DNA of 64,000 bases from Bacteroidota bacterium (GTDB lineage Bacteria; Bacteroidota; Bacteroidia; Chitinophagales; Chitinophagaceae), in NCBI GenBank assembly GCA_018267915.1, contig JAFDXN010000012.1:1-64000 (forward strand). Reading direction: 5' to 3'. The translations under genes and the position numbers were made by a program. Positions 16,934-26,300 of this stretch are shown one piece after another (position 1 is the stretch's first letter; every line of letters starts with the position of its first letter). The notes under the pieces are model-generated. The model did no database searches, was not told the origin of the DNA, and saw only the letters and a program-made list of their open reading frames with translations.

Positions 16934-18454
16934 ATGAGCCTGACAAGAAAAACTACGGTTATATCCTTATTCTGGTCGGGCCTGAATACAGTCCAATTTT
17001 TCCTGAAGAATATCTTTTTCGTTTCGCTTTTTCTGAAGTACCGAAGCGCGCAGGACTATGCCTTCTGGATAATACTCATGTCTTTCTATTCGATGACACT
17101 GTATGTATGCGATGGTTATGTGCGATACTGCCTGAATGAATATAATCTTGAATTTTACCGCGACAGAACCAAGGCCGCCAAACATTTCAGGAATGGCCTC
17201 ACGTTCTTAATAGTTATTAGCCTGGCGGTGCTGGTGCTGCTCTTTGCAATATTGCACTACCTGGCCATACCAGCGGCGGTCTTTAAAACGGGGGTTAGAG
17301 TCATAGATAATTATCAACTGCATTACTGCCTGTTCATTGTTATGACACTGAGCCTTGGGCAAAGTATCGTACGATATATAAGTGGCGCGATAGAGCCTGA
17401 GGGAAAGATACATATCAGCAGCCGGTATACCACCATGTATGGCATTTGCGAAACAGCGCTCTACTTTCTTTGCATATTTTTGAATGCCTCGCTTATTGCT
17501 TTTTTTCTTGTACTGCTGGCGGGCTTGTTCCTGGTCAATATCATATACCTGGTCTCGCTCTTGCGGAAGCACAAGGTTTATAATGAAGGTCTGAGGGGTA
17601 ATATCAAAGGTGGCTTTGCTTTATTCAGGACCTCCCTGTTCTTCCTGCTCAATAACTTTTTCGAAAAGCTGACGATGGACGGTATCAATTTCATTGTTGC
17701 TTTCATGTACCCCCTTGTTTCGCTGCCGGCCTATGCCACTACCCGCACCATGGCGAACGTAATGGTGTCAACCGGTAATACCTTTGTGAGTGTTGCAACC
17801 ATAGAGTTTCAGAGGCTAAGAGTTCAAAACGAAGGTGAGAGGCTTATGAAAGTGCTGCACATGATTTGGCTGGCGCTGGGCATTTGCATCAATTGCGGAC
17901 TGGTGCTCGTATCCCCCTTACTGATGAAGATCTATGCTGTATGGACGCATGGAAAGCTGGCTGTTGACCCCGTTTTCTTTTTCATTATTTTTTCTGTGGT
18001 GGTACTGAATGTGTATGGCATGGTAATTACAATATTCCTTAAGTCACTAAATGCTTTGAACAGGCTTTTCCCGGTTTCAATTGCCCGTGCCGCGATCATA
18101 TTATTGCTTGCTGTGCTGATGCCAAAACATGCTGTTTACCTGGCTGTCGCTCTATTAGTAGCTGAGTTTATCATGAATGTGTTCCTGCTCAACTTTATGC
18201 TATACCGTGAGGTAAAGGGTACAGGGTATACGAAAATACTGCCCACGCTTTGCTGGAGTATACTCCCCTATCTCGCCACTGCTATTTTTCTGCCGCTCAA
18301 TTTTCGGCTTGCATTACCTTACCTTACTTCTTCGCTGGCGATGCTTTTGGTTCTCGCGGCAATCTATGCACTACAGCTTAAGTATATAAAAAATAACTTA
18401 CTGGTTGATAATTTACGCTCGGCGGCAGTGAAGCTCCGTATTGTTAGCAATTAG
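16934..18454 (+). CDS. Polysaccharide flippase-like membrane protein (Wzx/MOP type)
   Basis: The 506-residue protein has 12-14 predicted transmembrane helices with few charged loops. The N-terminus (TTVISLFWSGLNTVQFFLKNIFFVSLF) and the repeated helix pairs resemble MOP-superfamily exporters that flip undecaprenyl-linked repeat units. It is the last gene of the polysaccharide operon, 23 bases after the polymerase gene. An alternative is a related membrane protein of unknown cargo; the operon context favours Wzx. Confidence 0.8.
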   Translation: MSLTRKTTVISLFWSGLNTVQFFLKNIFFVSLFLKYRSAQDYAFWIILMSFYSMTLYVCDGYVRYCLNEYNLEFYRDRTKAAKHFRNGLTFLIVISLAVLVLLFAILHYLAIPAAVFKTGVRVIDNYQLHYCLFIVMTLSLGQSIVRYISGAIEPEGKIHISSRYTTMYGICETALYFLCIFLNASLIAFFLVLLAGLFLVNIIYLVSLLRKHKVYNEGLRGNIKGGFALFRTSLFFLLNNFFEKLTMDGINFIVAFMYPLVSLPAYATTRTMANVMVSTGNTFVSVATIEFQRLRVQNEGERLMKVLHMIWLALGICINCGLVLVSPLLMKIYAVWTHGKLAVDPVFFFIIFSVVVLNVYGMVITIFLKSLNALNRLFPVSIARAAIILLLAVLMPKHAVYLAVALLVAEFIMNVFLLNFMLYREVKGTGYTKILPTLCWSILPYLATAIFLPLNFRLALPYLTSSLAMLLVLAAIYALQLKYIKNNLLVDNLRSAAVKLRIVSN

Positions 18455-18514
18455 TATCTGCAAACCAAATGTGGCTATGGAAACAAGTTATAAACAAAGG
18501 AGGCAAGGCTTTCG

Positions 18515-18522
18515 TACCTTTA
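18515..18522 (+). promoter_or_regulatory. -7-like box TACCTTTA before the VWA gene
   Basis: One mismatch to TAnnTTTG (last base), ending 12 bases before the ATG. A GGAGG also occurs near 18499 but about 30 bases before the ATG, too far to be a ribosome-binding site. Confidence 0.4.
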
Positions 18523-18534
18523 GTATAGATAGAT

Positions 18535-19629
18535 ATGAAAGGATTTGTTTTTAGCAAGTATACGCCACCCCAGGAGCAGTCGCCATTCGATAAGTTGTTC
18601 AACCTGTTCATGGAGCTGTTGCACTATACCAGTGGCGACGCGGCTGAGGCATTGAACTGGCTTACACAACTTGACCGTGAGCACAGGATTACCGACGACG
18701 ATTATGGCGTGGGGGATTTTATTGAAGACCTTAAACAGCAGGGTTACATACAGGAAAATCCGCAAGACGGCGCGTACCGGGTGACCGCCAAGACCGAGAA
18801 GACGATCCGTAAACGCTCGTTGGACGAGATATTTGGCAAACTTAAGAAGACCAGGCAAGGGAATCATCATACATTCCGTAGCGGGCAGGGCGACGAACTG
18901 AATCCAGAAACCCGTCCATACGAATTTGGTGATGCCCTGGATGCGATCGATTTCACAGGCAGTCTGAAGAATGCGTTCATCAATAATGGAGTAGATAGAT
19001 TATCGCTGAAGCAGGACGACCTGGAGATACACGAGATGGATTTCAAGACACAGACCTCTACTGTGCTGATGATCGACATTTCGCACTCCATGATATTGTA
19101 TGGCGAGGACCGTATAACACCGGCAAAAAAGGTAGCCATGGCGCTCAGTGAGCTGATAACTACACGCTACCCGAAGGATACACTGGATATCGTGGTTTTT
19201 GGCAATGACGCCTGGCAGATAGAGATGAAAGATCTTCCTTACCTGCAGGTAGGGCCGTTTCACACCAATACCGTGGCCGGGCTGGAGTTGTCAATGGACC
19301 TGCTTCGCAGGCGTAAGAACCCGAATAAGCAAATATTCATGATAACCGATGGCAAGCCTACCTGCCTGAAGATCGGTAACAAATATTACAAGAACAGCTT
19401 TGGTATTGATAGCCGGATACTGAACCGCACGCTCAACCTGGCCGGCCAGCTCAGGCGTATAAAAATACCTGTCATCACCTTTATGATAGCGCAGGATCCC
19501 TATTTACAATCCTTCGTACGCACCTTCACTGAAGTAAATAATGGCAAAGCTTTTTATTCCTCGCTGGATGGACTGGGACAGTTCATTTTCGAGGATTATG
19601 AGCGCAATAAGAGAAAGAGGGTAAAATAA
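18535..19629 (+). CDS. VWA-domain protein (CoxE/MoxR-partner type)
   Basis: The 364-residue cytoplasmic protein has an N-terminal helical part (about 1-150) and a von Willebrand A domain from about 173. The MIDAS metal site is intact: DISHS (Asp181, Ser183, Ser185), a downstream Thr in HTNTVAG, and ITDGKP. Proteins of this layout usually act with a MoxR-type AAA ATPase in metal insertion or complex assembly. No such ATPase gene is next to it: upstream is the polysaccharide operon and downstream, convergent with a 2-base gap, is pyrH. Function therefore remains open. Confidence 0.82.
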   Translation: MKGFVFSKYTPPQEQSPFDKLFNLFMELLHYTSGDAAEALNWLTQLDREHRITDDDYGVGDFIEDLKQQGYIQENPQDGAYRVTAKTEKTIRKRSLDEIFGKLKKTRQGNHHTFRSGQGDELNPETRPYEFGDALDAIDFTGSLKNAFINNGVDRLSLKQDDLEIHEMDFKTQTSTVLMIDISHSMILYGEDRITPAKKVAMALSELITTRYPKDTLDIVVFGNDAWQIEMKDLPYLQVGPFHTNTVAGLELSMDLLRRRKNPNKQIFMITDGKPTCLKIGNKYYKNSFGIDSRILNRTLNLAGQLRRIKIPVITFMIAQDPYLQSFVRTFTEVNNGKAFYSSLDGLGQFIFEDYERNKRKRVK

Positions 19630-19631
19630 AT

Positions 19632-20342
19632 CTAGCTTACGAGGGTACCTACTGCTTTACCGGTAACCACACTGAGCAGGTTGCCTACCGTATTCATGTC
19701 GAATACAATAATGGGCAAGTTGTTTTCCTGGCAAAGGGTAAATGCCGTCATGTCCATTACCTTCAGGCCCTGGCTGATCACATCATTAAAACTTAGCTTG
19801 TCAAAGCGTGTAGCAGTTTTGTCTTTTTCAGGGTCAGCAGTGTATATCCCGTCAACCCGCGTCCCTTTCAAAATAACATCGGCATTGATCTCAATAGCAC
19901 GCAGCGAACCTGCTGTATCGGTAGTAAAATAAGGATTACCCGTGCCTGCGCCGAAGATAACCACCCGGCCTTTCTCAAGGTGGCGCATGGCCCGGCGACG
20001 TATGTATGGCTCTGCTACCTGTTCCATCTTGATAGCACTCTGCAGCCGGGTCTTTACGCCCGTTTTTTCAAGGGCAGCCTGTAACGCCATGCCATTAATG
20101 ACCGTCGCCAGCATCCCCATATAGTCGCCCTGGGCACGCTCTATACCGGTTTCCGACTCATTCATGCCACGGTAGATGTTACCTCCACCGATCACTATCG
20201 CTACCTGTACACCAATATTGGTAATCGCCTTAATGTCAGTAGCATACTGCTCGAGCATTTTGGGATCAATACCGAAATTGCGGTCGCCCATGAGCGATTC
20301 GCCTGACAGTTTTAATAAGACGCGGCTGTATTTTGGTAGCAT
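19632..20342 (-). CDS. pyrH: Uridylate kinase (UMP kinase)
   Basis: PyrH phosphorylates UMP to UDP in pyrimidine synthesis; the bacterial enzyme is a hexameric amino-acid-kinase-fold protein. The 236-residue chain begins with [20 protein letters not shown], then [29 protein letters not shown] and [12 protein letters not shown], all diagnostic. It lies 64 bases downstream of gcvT on the same strand and may be read from the same promoter. Confidence 0.97.
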   Translation of the reverse strand: MLPKYSRVLLKLSGESLMGDRNFGIDPKMLEQYATDIKAITNIGVQVAIVIGGGNIYRGMNESETGIERAQGDYMGMLATVINGMALQAALEKTGVKTRLQSAIKMEQVAEPYIRRRAMRHLEKGRVVIFGAGTGNPYFTTDTAGSLRAIEINADVILKGTRVDGIYTADPEKDKTATRFDKLSFNDVISQGLKVMDMTAFTLCQENNLPIIVFDMNTVGNLLSVVTGKAVGTLVS

Positions 20343-20406
20343 GAAAAATTACGTTTTACTGAACAATTGATAGTATAACAATGAAAAAAACGCGACCGAA
20401 AAAGCA

Positions 20407-21492
20407 TTATGCGAAAGGCATCTTTACCACCCGGGCTTTTACTGCTTTGTCGCGGATAATGACACAGATATCGCTGCCTTCTTTTGCAAGGTCTTTGCGC
20501 ACATAGCCCATGCCGATAGCCTTGCCAAGACTGGGTGCCTGCGTGCCTGAAGTAACATACCCGATATCTTCTCCTTCTGCATTTTGCAACCTATAATTGT
20601 GGCGGGGAATACCTTTATCGATCATCTCAAAACCAACCAGTTTGCGAGTAACTCCCTCAGCTTTCTGCTGTTCAAGTATCTCCTTTGCTGTAAAATCCTT
20701 TGTGAATTTGGTTATCCAGCCTAACCCTGCTTCTAATGGTGACGTCGTATCATCGATATCATTACCGTATAAGCAATAGCCCATCTCAAGGCGAAGGGTG
20801 TCGCGCGCGCCAAGGCCAATGGGCTTCATGCCGTTAGGGCCTCCGGCCGCGAAGACGGCATTCCATATCTTTTCACCGGCGCCGTCTTTGTCTTCAAAAT
20901 ATATCTCTACCCCGCCTGCGCCTGTATAACCTGTAGCGCTTACCAGCACATTCTCCACCCCTGCAAACACACCTTTTACGAAAGTGTAGTATTTCAGATC
21001 AGTGATGTCCATGTCCGTGAGCGTTTGCATGTACTGCACGGCTTTGGGGCCCTGAACCGCCAGCAAACCTGTTTTGTCGGATACGTTATGCATTTCCACA
21101 CCTTCCGTATTGAATGTGCTGATCCAGTTCCAATCCTTTTCGATATTCGATGCATTCACTACAAGCATGTATGCCTTGTTCTCCTCTATGCAATACACGA
21201 TCAGGTCGTCCACAATACCGCCCTGGTCATTGGGCAGGCAAGAGTATTGCGCTTTACCGGCAGTAAGTTTGCTCGCATCGTTACTTGTTACGCGTTGTAT
21301 CAAGTCGAGTGCCTTATCGCCTTTCAATATGAACTCCCCCATGTGGCTTACGTCAAACACACCAGCATTGTTGCGTACGGTCTGGTGCTCTTCATTGATA
21401 CTGCTGTAAACGATAGGCATGTTGTAACCAGCAAACTCGGCCATTTTTGCGCCAAGCGCAATGTGCATTTGCGTAAAGGGAGTGTTCTTCAT
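20407..21492 (-). CDS. gcvT: Aminomethyltransferase, glycine cleavage system T protein
   Basis: GcvT transfers the methylene group from the lipoylated H protein to tetrahydrofolate, releasing ammonia. The 361-residue protein shows the family start [27 protein letters not shown], the DVSHMGEF segment, [15 protein letters not shown], and [16 protein letters not shown], with the folate-binding Asp and Glu residues in place. The other glycine cleavage genes are not in the window. A minus-strand promoter box lies about 27 bases upstream. Confidence 0.97.
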   Translation of the reverse strand: MKNTPFTQMHIALGAKMAEFAGYNMPIVYSSINEEHQTVRNNAGVFDVSHMGEFILKGDKALDLIQRVTSNDASKLTAGKAQYSCLPNDQGGIVDDLIVYCIEENKAYMLVVNASNIEKDWNWISTFNTEGVEMHNVSDKTGLLAVQGPKAVQYMQTLTDMDITDLKYYTFVKGVFAGVENVLVSATGYTGAGGVEIYFEDKDGAGEKIWNAVFAAGGPNGMKPIGLGARDTLRLEMGYCLYGNDIDDTTSPLEAGLGWITKFTKDFTAKEILEQQKAEGVTRKLVGFEMIDKGIPRHNYRLQNAEGEDIGYVTSGTQAPSLGKAIGMGYVRKDLAKEGSDICVIIRDKAVKARVVKMPFA

Positions 21493-21518
21493 AATAGATG
21501 CAAGAATATTTAGCGTGG

Positions 21519-21526
21519 CAAAGATA
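21519..21526 (-). promoter_or_regulatory. -7 promoter box TATCTTTG for gcvT
   Basis: Exact TAnnTTTG on the minus strand, ending 26 bases before the gcvT ATG; no convincing -33 TTTG at normal spacing. Confidence 0.45.
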
Positions 21527-21626
21527 AGTTTAATGTCTGCTTATGGGAATAAGGCCTCACTATTTATTTAAACAAATATTTGAATTACTTTTAGCCATAG
21601 CATTAGTGTTTTTCAAGTTGAAATAT

Positions 21627-22232
21627 ATGAAATCAGCATCACGTATCTTATTAAGCTCTGCTCTTACAGTGTTGTCTTTTGGCGTTGTTACGTATACAGC
21701 TTGCAAAAAAGACAAGTGTAAGGATATTGTTTGCCAGAATGGGGGTGTATGCAGTGGCGGGGTTTGCAATTGCCCGACCAATTACAGTGGCAGCCATTGC
21801 GAGGTGGCAGGCCCTTGCGCGGGCATAGTGTGTCAGAACGGCGGGACATGCAACAACGGTGTCTGCGCGTGTCCCTCCGGCTACGAGGGCGCCTTTTGCG
21901 AAAATGAATCTCGCGCTAAGTTCACGAAGACGTGGAATGCTACTGATACCGACTCTTATAATAATAACCCCGTGAGCCCTTATCAGCCTGTCATAAGCAA
22001 CGATACTTCTCTTACTCATGTGAGGATCAGCCTTATCCGCAACGGCTTCTTTTCGCACGATGTAATAGCTACTGTGAATGGCGACTCGCTGATCATCCCC
22101 ATTCAGCAACCCGACGCGGGCATCAACAGTTATTCAATTAGCGGGTCGGCCGTCTACATAAACGACACTTTATACTGGCACTACCAAATGACCACACCGG
22201 GAATAGCGAACTATAAGGGCACGTGGCGATAG
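21627..22232 (+). CDS. Lipoprotein with two EGF-like domains
   Basis: The protein of about 201 residues starts MKSASRILLSSALTVLSFG, with lipobox YTAC (Cys26). Two EGF-like modules follow (about 31-59 and 64-92), each with six cysteines in the pattern CxxxxCxNGGxCxxGxCxCPxxYxGxxCE. The remaining ~110 residues form a beta-rich domain (KFTKTWNATDTD, LTHVRISLIRNG, IPIQQPDAGINSYSI, YWHYQM) like those of other Bacteroidota lipoproteins. EGF modules suggest extracellular protein binding, but no partner can be named. An earlier in-frame ATG (21543) would give a non-conserved leader and was rejected. Confidence 0.83.
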   Translation: MKSASRILLSSALTVLSFGVVTYTACKKDKCKDIVCQNGGVCSGGVCNCPTNYSGSHCEVAGPCAGIVCQNGGTCNNGVCACPSGYEGAFCENESRAKFTKTWNATDTDSYNNNPVSPYQPVISNDTSLTHVRISLIRNGFFSHDVIATVNGDSLIIPIQQPDAGINSYSISGSAVYINDTLYWHYQMTTPGIANYKGTWR

Positions 22233-22256
22233 CATACCATCGGCTGGGAAAGATTT

Positions 22257-22302
22257 AATAATAAAAGGAAAGCTGCCGAATGGCAGCTTTCCTTTTATTA
22301 TT
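22257..22302. terminator. Perfect 21-bp inverted repeat terminator between converging genes
   Basis: The arms at 22257-22277 and 22282-22302 are exact reverse complements, with a 4-base GAAT loop. The stem core is AAAGCTGCC/GGCAGCTTT, flanked by AT-rich pairs that give T tracts on either strand. It sits between the EGF lipoprotein gene and the DUF6089 gene. Confidence 0.92.
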
Positions 22303-22314
22303 CGAAATATCTCG

Positions 22315-23181
22315 TTATTGATATGCCTTGAAGAACCTGGGGCAGTGAATGTAGCCTAAGCGCCTGTTGCCAAACGCCCTGAAATAAACAGCTATGCCAA
22401 CGTTGCCAAACCAGTACCAGTCGTTAGCCTTACTATCACCACGTGTGTATTTGTAATTAGGATAATAATCAGGATCGGCACCGGCAACAGTGTTGCCGCG
22501 GTATGACAACTGAGCTGACTGCTTGCCTTTATACTTTGCCAGTGTATCCAGGTTCACATAAGACTTGCTTACGTCATCCAGGTAATCGGTATTGGTATAA
22601 CGGAAGCCTATCTCAGTAGTTACAACGAGGGTATTACCTATCAGGAATTTCATCCCACCGCCGAAGGGAAAACAAGCTGACACATGGCTATACGTTTTAC
22701 GGTCGGGATAGTTAGGAACGCCCTGACCTTCTGTACCGAGTGGGCGCAAAAATACCTTTTCCCCCCTCAGTCCCAGCGTGTACGGATCGTAGTAGAATGC
22801 ACCGATGCCACCAAAGATGAAAGGTGTCACCTTCATACGGTCGATATCTATCGGCAGCAGGTTTATTTCCAGCGCGCCATAAAATTCGGCTACCGGGCTG
22901 GTAAAACTCAGGTTTCGGTATTTATTCACCTGCACACCGGAAAGACTATCAGCAGCGGTTACCTCGGTGAAATCGAACCCGAACCTTAAACCCACGTGCG
23001 GGCTCATGAAATACTTATAATAAATGCCCCCCATCGGCTTATAACCATAATCAGCAAATATCTTGTTCTGCAAGTCGCCGTAATAGTTGGATACTCCTGC
23101 CGTTAAACCGATCTCATGGTGCGCCTGCGCCATTACGCCGATAGGTAACAAAAGTGCCAGGGAGAGTAAAATACGTTTCAA
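22315..23181 (-). CDS. DUF6089-family outer-membrane beta-barrel protein
   Basis: The 288-residue protein begins at a TTG (KRILLSLALLLPIGVMAQ follows), giving a clear signal peptide; no ATG is available nearby. After it comes HEIGLTAGVSNYYGDLQNK, the typical start of this Bacteroidota barrel family, then strand-like segments such as VGLRFGFDFTEV, VTPFIFGGIGAFYYDP and FPFGGGMKFLIGNTLVVTTEIGFRYT. The last strand is WFGNVGIAVYFRAFG near the C-terminus. It is expected in the outer membrane; function is unknown. It ends at the 21-bp terminator. Confidence 0.82.
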   Translation of the reverse strand: MKRILLSLALLLPIGVMAQAHHEIGLTAGVSNYYGDLQNKIFADYGYKPMGGIYYKYFMSPHVGLRFGFDFTEVTAADSLSGVQVNKYRNLSFTSPVAEFYGALEINLLPIDIDRMKVTPFIFGGIGAFYYDPYTLGLRGEKVFLRPLGTEGQGVPNYPDRKTYSHVSACFPFGGGMKFLIGNTLVVTTEIGFRYTNTDYLDDVSKSYVNLDTLAKYKGKQSAQLSYRGNTVAGADPDYYPNYKYTRGDSKANDWYWFGNVGIAVYFRAFGNRRLGYIHCPRFFKAYQ

Positions 23182-23313
23182 GGCTCTTATATTTTAGTAA
23201 AGATGAATACCGAAAGATAGAAACTATTTTCGAAAAACAAAACACATCTCCTTTAGTCAAAATTTATAGTGGGTAATAAAACCACATTAATTAAATACAT
23301 TATTTTTATATAA

Positions 23314-26300
23314 CTAACGCATAATGTACATTTTGCCATAGCCGTGCTTAAAATATTTATCAGCACCGCTGTCGCGATGGTCAATGTTATTGCCATTAAG
23401 AGAACTTACAACGCGGTAAAAATAAACGCCGTTACCAAGTGTTTGCCCGTATTGGTCTTTGCCATCCCACTTATACTCTGTGATGTTTCTGCCAATGTGC
23501 AGCGCGCCCAATTCTCCTTTGGTGATTTCCTTTACAACCTTCCCGGTCACGGTTAGTATCTGGATTTTCAGTTGTGATGGTATCTGGTAGCCCGTTAGAG
23601 TAAAAACAAAAGCCGTTGCAGTTGAGAACGGATTCGGGTAGTTGAGAATATTGGTAATGCTGGGCTTGTTCACCACTTCGAAAGATATCCGATAGTCGTC
23701 AGCACCGCCGGCATTGCCGGATTTGTCTTTGCCGTTTACAAACAACTCATAGATGCCATCCTCCGCAAAGTCAGGGCGGTATTCGATCGTTGCTTCGTTC
23801 TTACCCTTGTTCAGCTGTGCGGGAAAGAACTTCACAATATTGTTATCGAAGTTTAACGTGCGGCGTGACGTAAGCGGATCGCTTGGGTACCGGATAGACA
23901 TACTCATAAGGCTGGTGTCATCCAGCGCAAGATATTTATTCTCATCGCGAAGGGTTATTTTGATGAAGGGCCTGGCAGACACAATGTCCTTATCCAGAAT
24001 ATGCACTCCATCAAATGTGACATCGATGAATGGGTTTAGCTGGTCCTTGTCCACCTTGAACGGAATGTAGCCGAGATTATTTGGATGATATTGTTCAGGC
24101 TGGTTGTTGTCGGGGTTTGCTTCCACATATAATACATCTGCTCCGGGGTAGGAGGATGGATTGAACGAAAAAGTAGCCTGCAGGGTATCATTACCTACGA
24201 GCTTTTTGTATTTCTTATCGCCAAGAGGATGCATGTTACCGTTAGCGTCAATAAGCTTATAACGCACCAGCATACTGTCCATAGGCTGCCCCGCAAGCTC
24301 TTCGATCGCCACTGAGAAGTTAGCTAGCTGGCCAGCTTGCAAAGTATCAACAAAGCTGAATTCTGCAGCCGGGTTCAAGGCAGCTTCGGGCAGTGGCACG
24401 TAATATATCCGCCAATAATCGAGCTGCGGGGCGGTATGCGTCGTAGTATCCTGGTTATTCCATTCCAGCTTCAGGTTAGGGTATTGTGCAGCGCTAATGC
24501 CCGCTATGCTGGTGTCCCTGTTCCGCGTAACAAAAAGCGATGTAACCGTACCGGTCGCGCTGATACCGCTCACCCTCAGATAAGAGCTATCGTTCTGCGG
24601 AAAATTGTCCGAAGGATGCGTTTGCCAGCGGAGTTCAGTCCAGCTTTTCGCCGGGCCTACTGTGCGGCTGGTTAGGGTACCGCTATAGCGCAAAGTCTGT
24701 ATGTTGACATCAAGCTCGATCTTATCGGTAGTGTCATTTGAGAATTTCTGGTATACAGGGAACGCATTACTACCTTTCTTACGCATCAGTATGAATACCC
24801 GTTTCCGGTTAAATGAATCTATATGGTCAAAGCCCATATTTCTTATCGTATGGTACAAGGACTGACCGGGACCGTTCACGCTGGTATCAGCCTTCCAGGC
24901 ATCAACATACGCTGCCTGGTATTGGTTTGAAGGTTCGGCATAAATGAAGTTTCGCAACAGCACATAGTCGTTATTAGGTATGCTGTCAAGAAAATGACGG
25001 ATATTATTTCGCGAAGCCAACGTATTCAGCGGAAACTCAAATGCGTATACGTTTCTCGACAAGCACCGGCCATAAGCCCCGCTTTGACCTGCAGGTGGGT
25101 TCACCCAAAGCTGTGCGCTTGCCGAATCAAATACCATCACCTGCAGTGTGCCGACATAAGGGCTGCAACCATCTCTCTGCACCTCTATATCGTTAAAAAG
25201 CACGTCGCAGTCCGCCCCCGAATATGGCCAGTTAAGGTCAGAACTCCGCATTGCGTTCCTGGCAATGACGCTATTAGTCAACAACGGATAATTGAATTGC
25301 CTCCCATTATTCAAGTTAAGTGTGGTGAAACTATCCTTAAGGTACTGGTAGTAATGCGATTGGTTCCAGCCGCTTTTCTGTGGTATATATATGAAGGAGC
25401 TATTGGTCCATGAATAGTTACCGTTCACCAGGCTGTCGTAAGCAGCACGCCAGTAATACACCGTAGAATCTTTGTAGCTGAGTGTAGGCTTCCACTTCAC
25501 TACGCCGGTCAGGCCGGTGAAAGCTGTTTGCTGTTTTAGCGGGCTGTTAAACAACTCAGTCGTGTCAATTTCCATCCTGAAAGCAGCAGGTACCCGGAAG
25601 GCATTAAGGGTATTGGCTTTGAGAGTGACGCCTTGCTGCCCCACAATACCAAAGTCCTGCGGATAAATGGGTATCAGGTTGTTAGAGTAAATAAAGAGGT
25701 TAAATATCCCCTGATTATTGTTCTCGCTCACTTCGTCAATAAGATTATCAGGGTCTATGGTCACCCTGTATTTGTTGAGGCCCAGGTCGGTAAGGCGGTT
25801 GATAGGGACGCTTACATAGAATGTATCGGTATTGAACAGCTTTGTGATCCGTACATTACTTAATGTAGTGACGGCACCGGCGGGATTAATGTGTTCGACG
25901 CGGACATATACAGTATCCATTAGCGCCTTCGACAAATCGTAGCAAACTACTTTCAGCTTAAATGAATCAAGTGTCGTATTGATATTGAATGGGATGGACG
26001 AAATACTGCTGTCCGATACATGGTAGTCAGGTTTGGTAGTTGAATACACGCTGACAGCAGGATCGCCCTGCAGTATCATACTCTCCAGCTCAGTGAAATA
26101 AAAATTGTACGCGTTGGTCAGGATGCTGAAAGCTACAAGTGTGCTATCGTAAGCGTGGGCGTACTGCGAGCCTACGGTACCATTGTAATCATAGTATGCG
26201 AGCGAGCCATACCAGGGCCTGATGAATATAGAATGAAAATTGGTATAGCCCAGGTTATCCTGCGCAAGCATCGCTATTGCGCCGCCCCCCGGTGCGTTTA

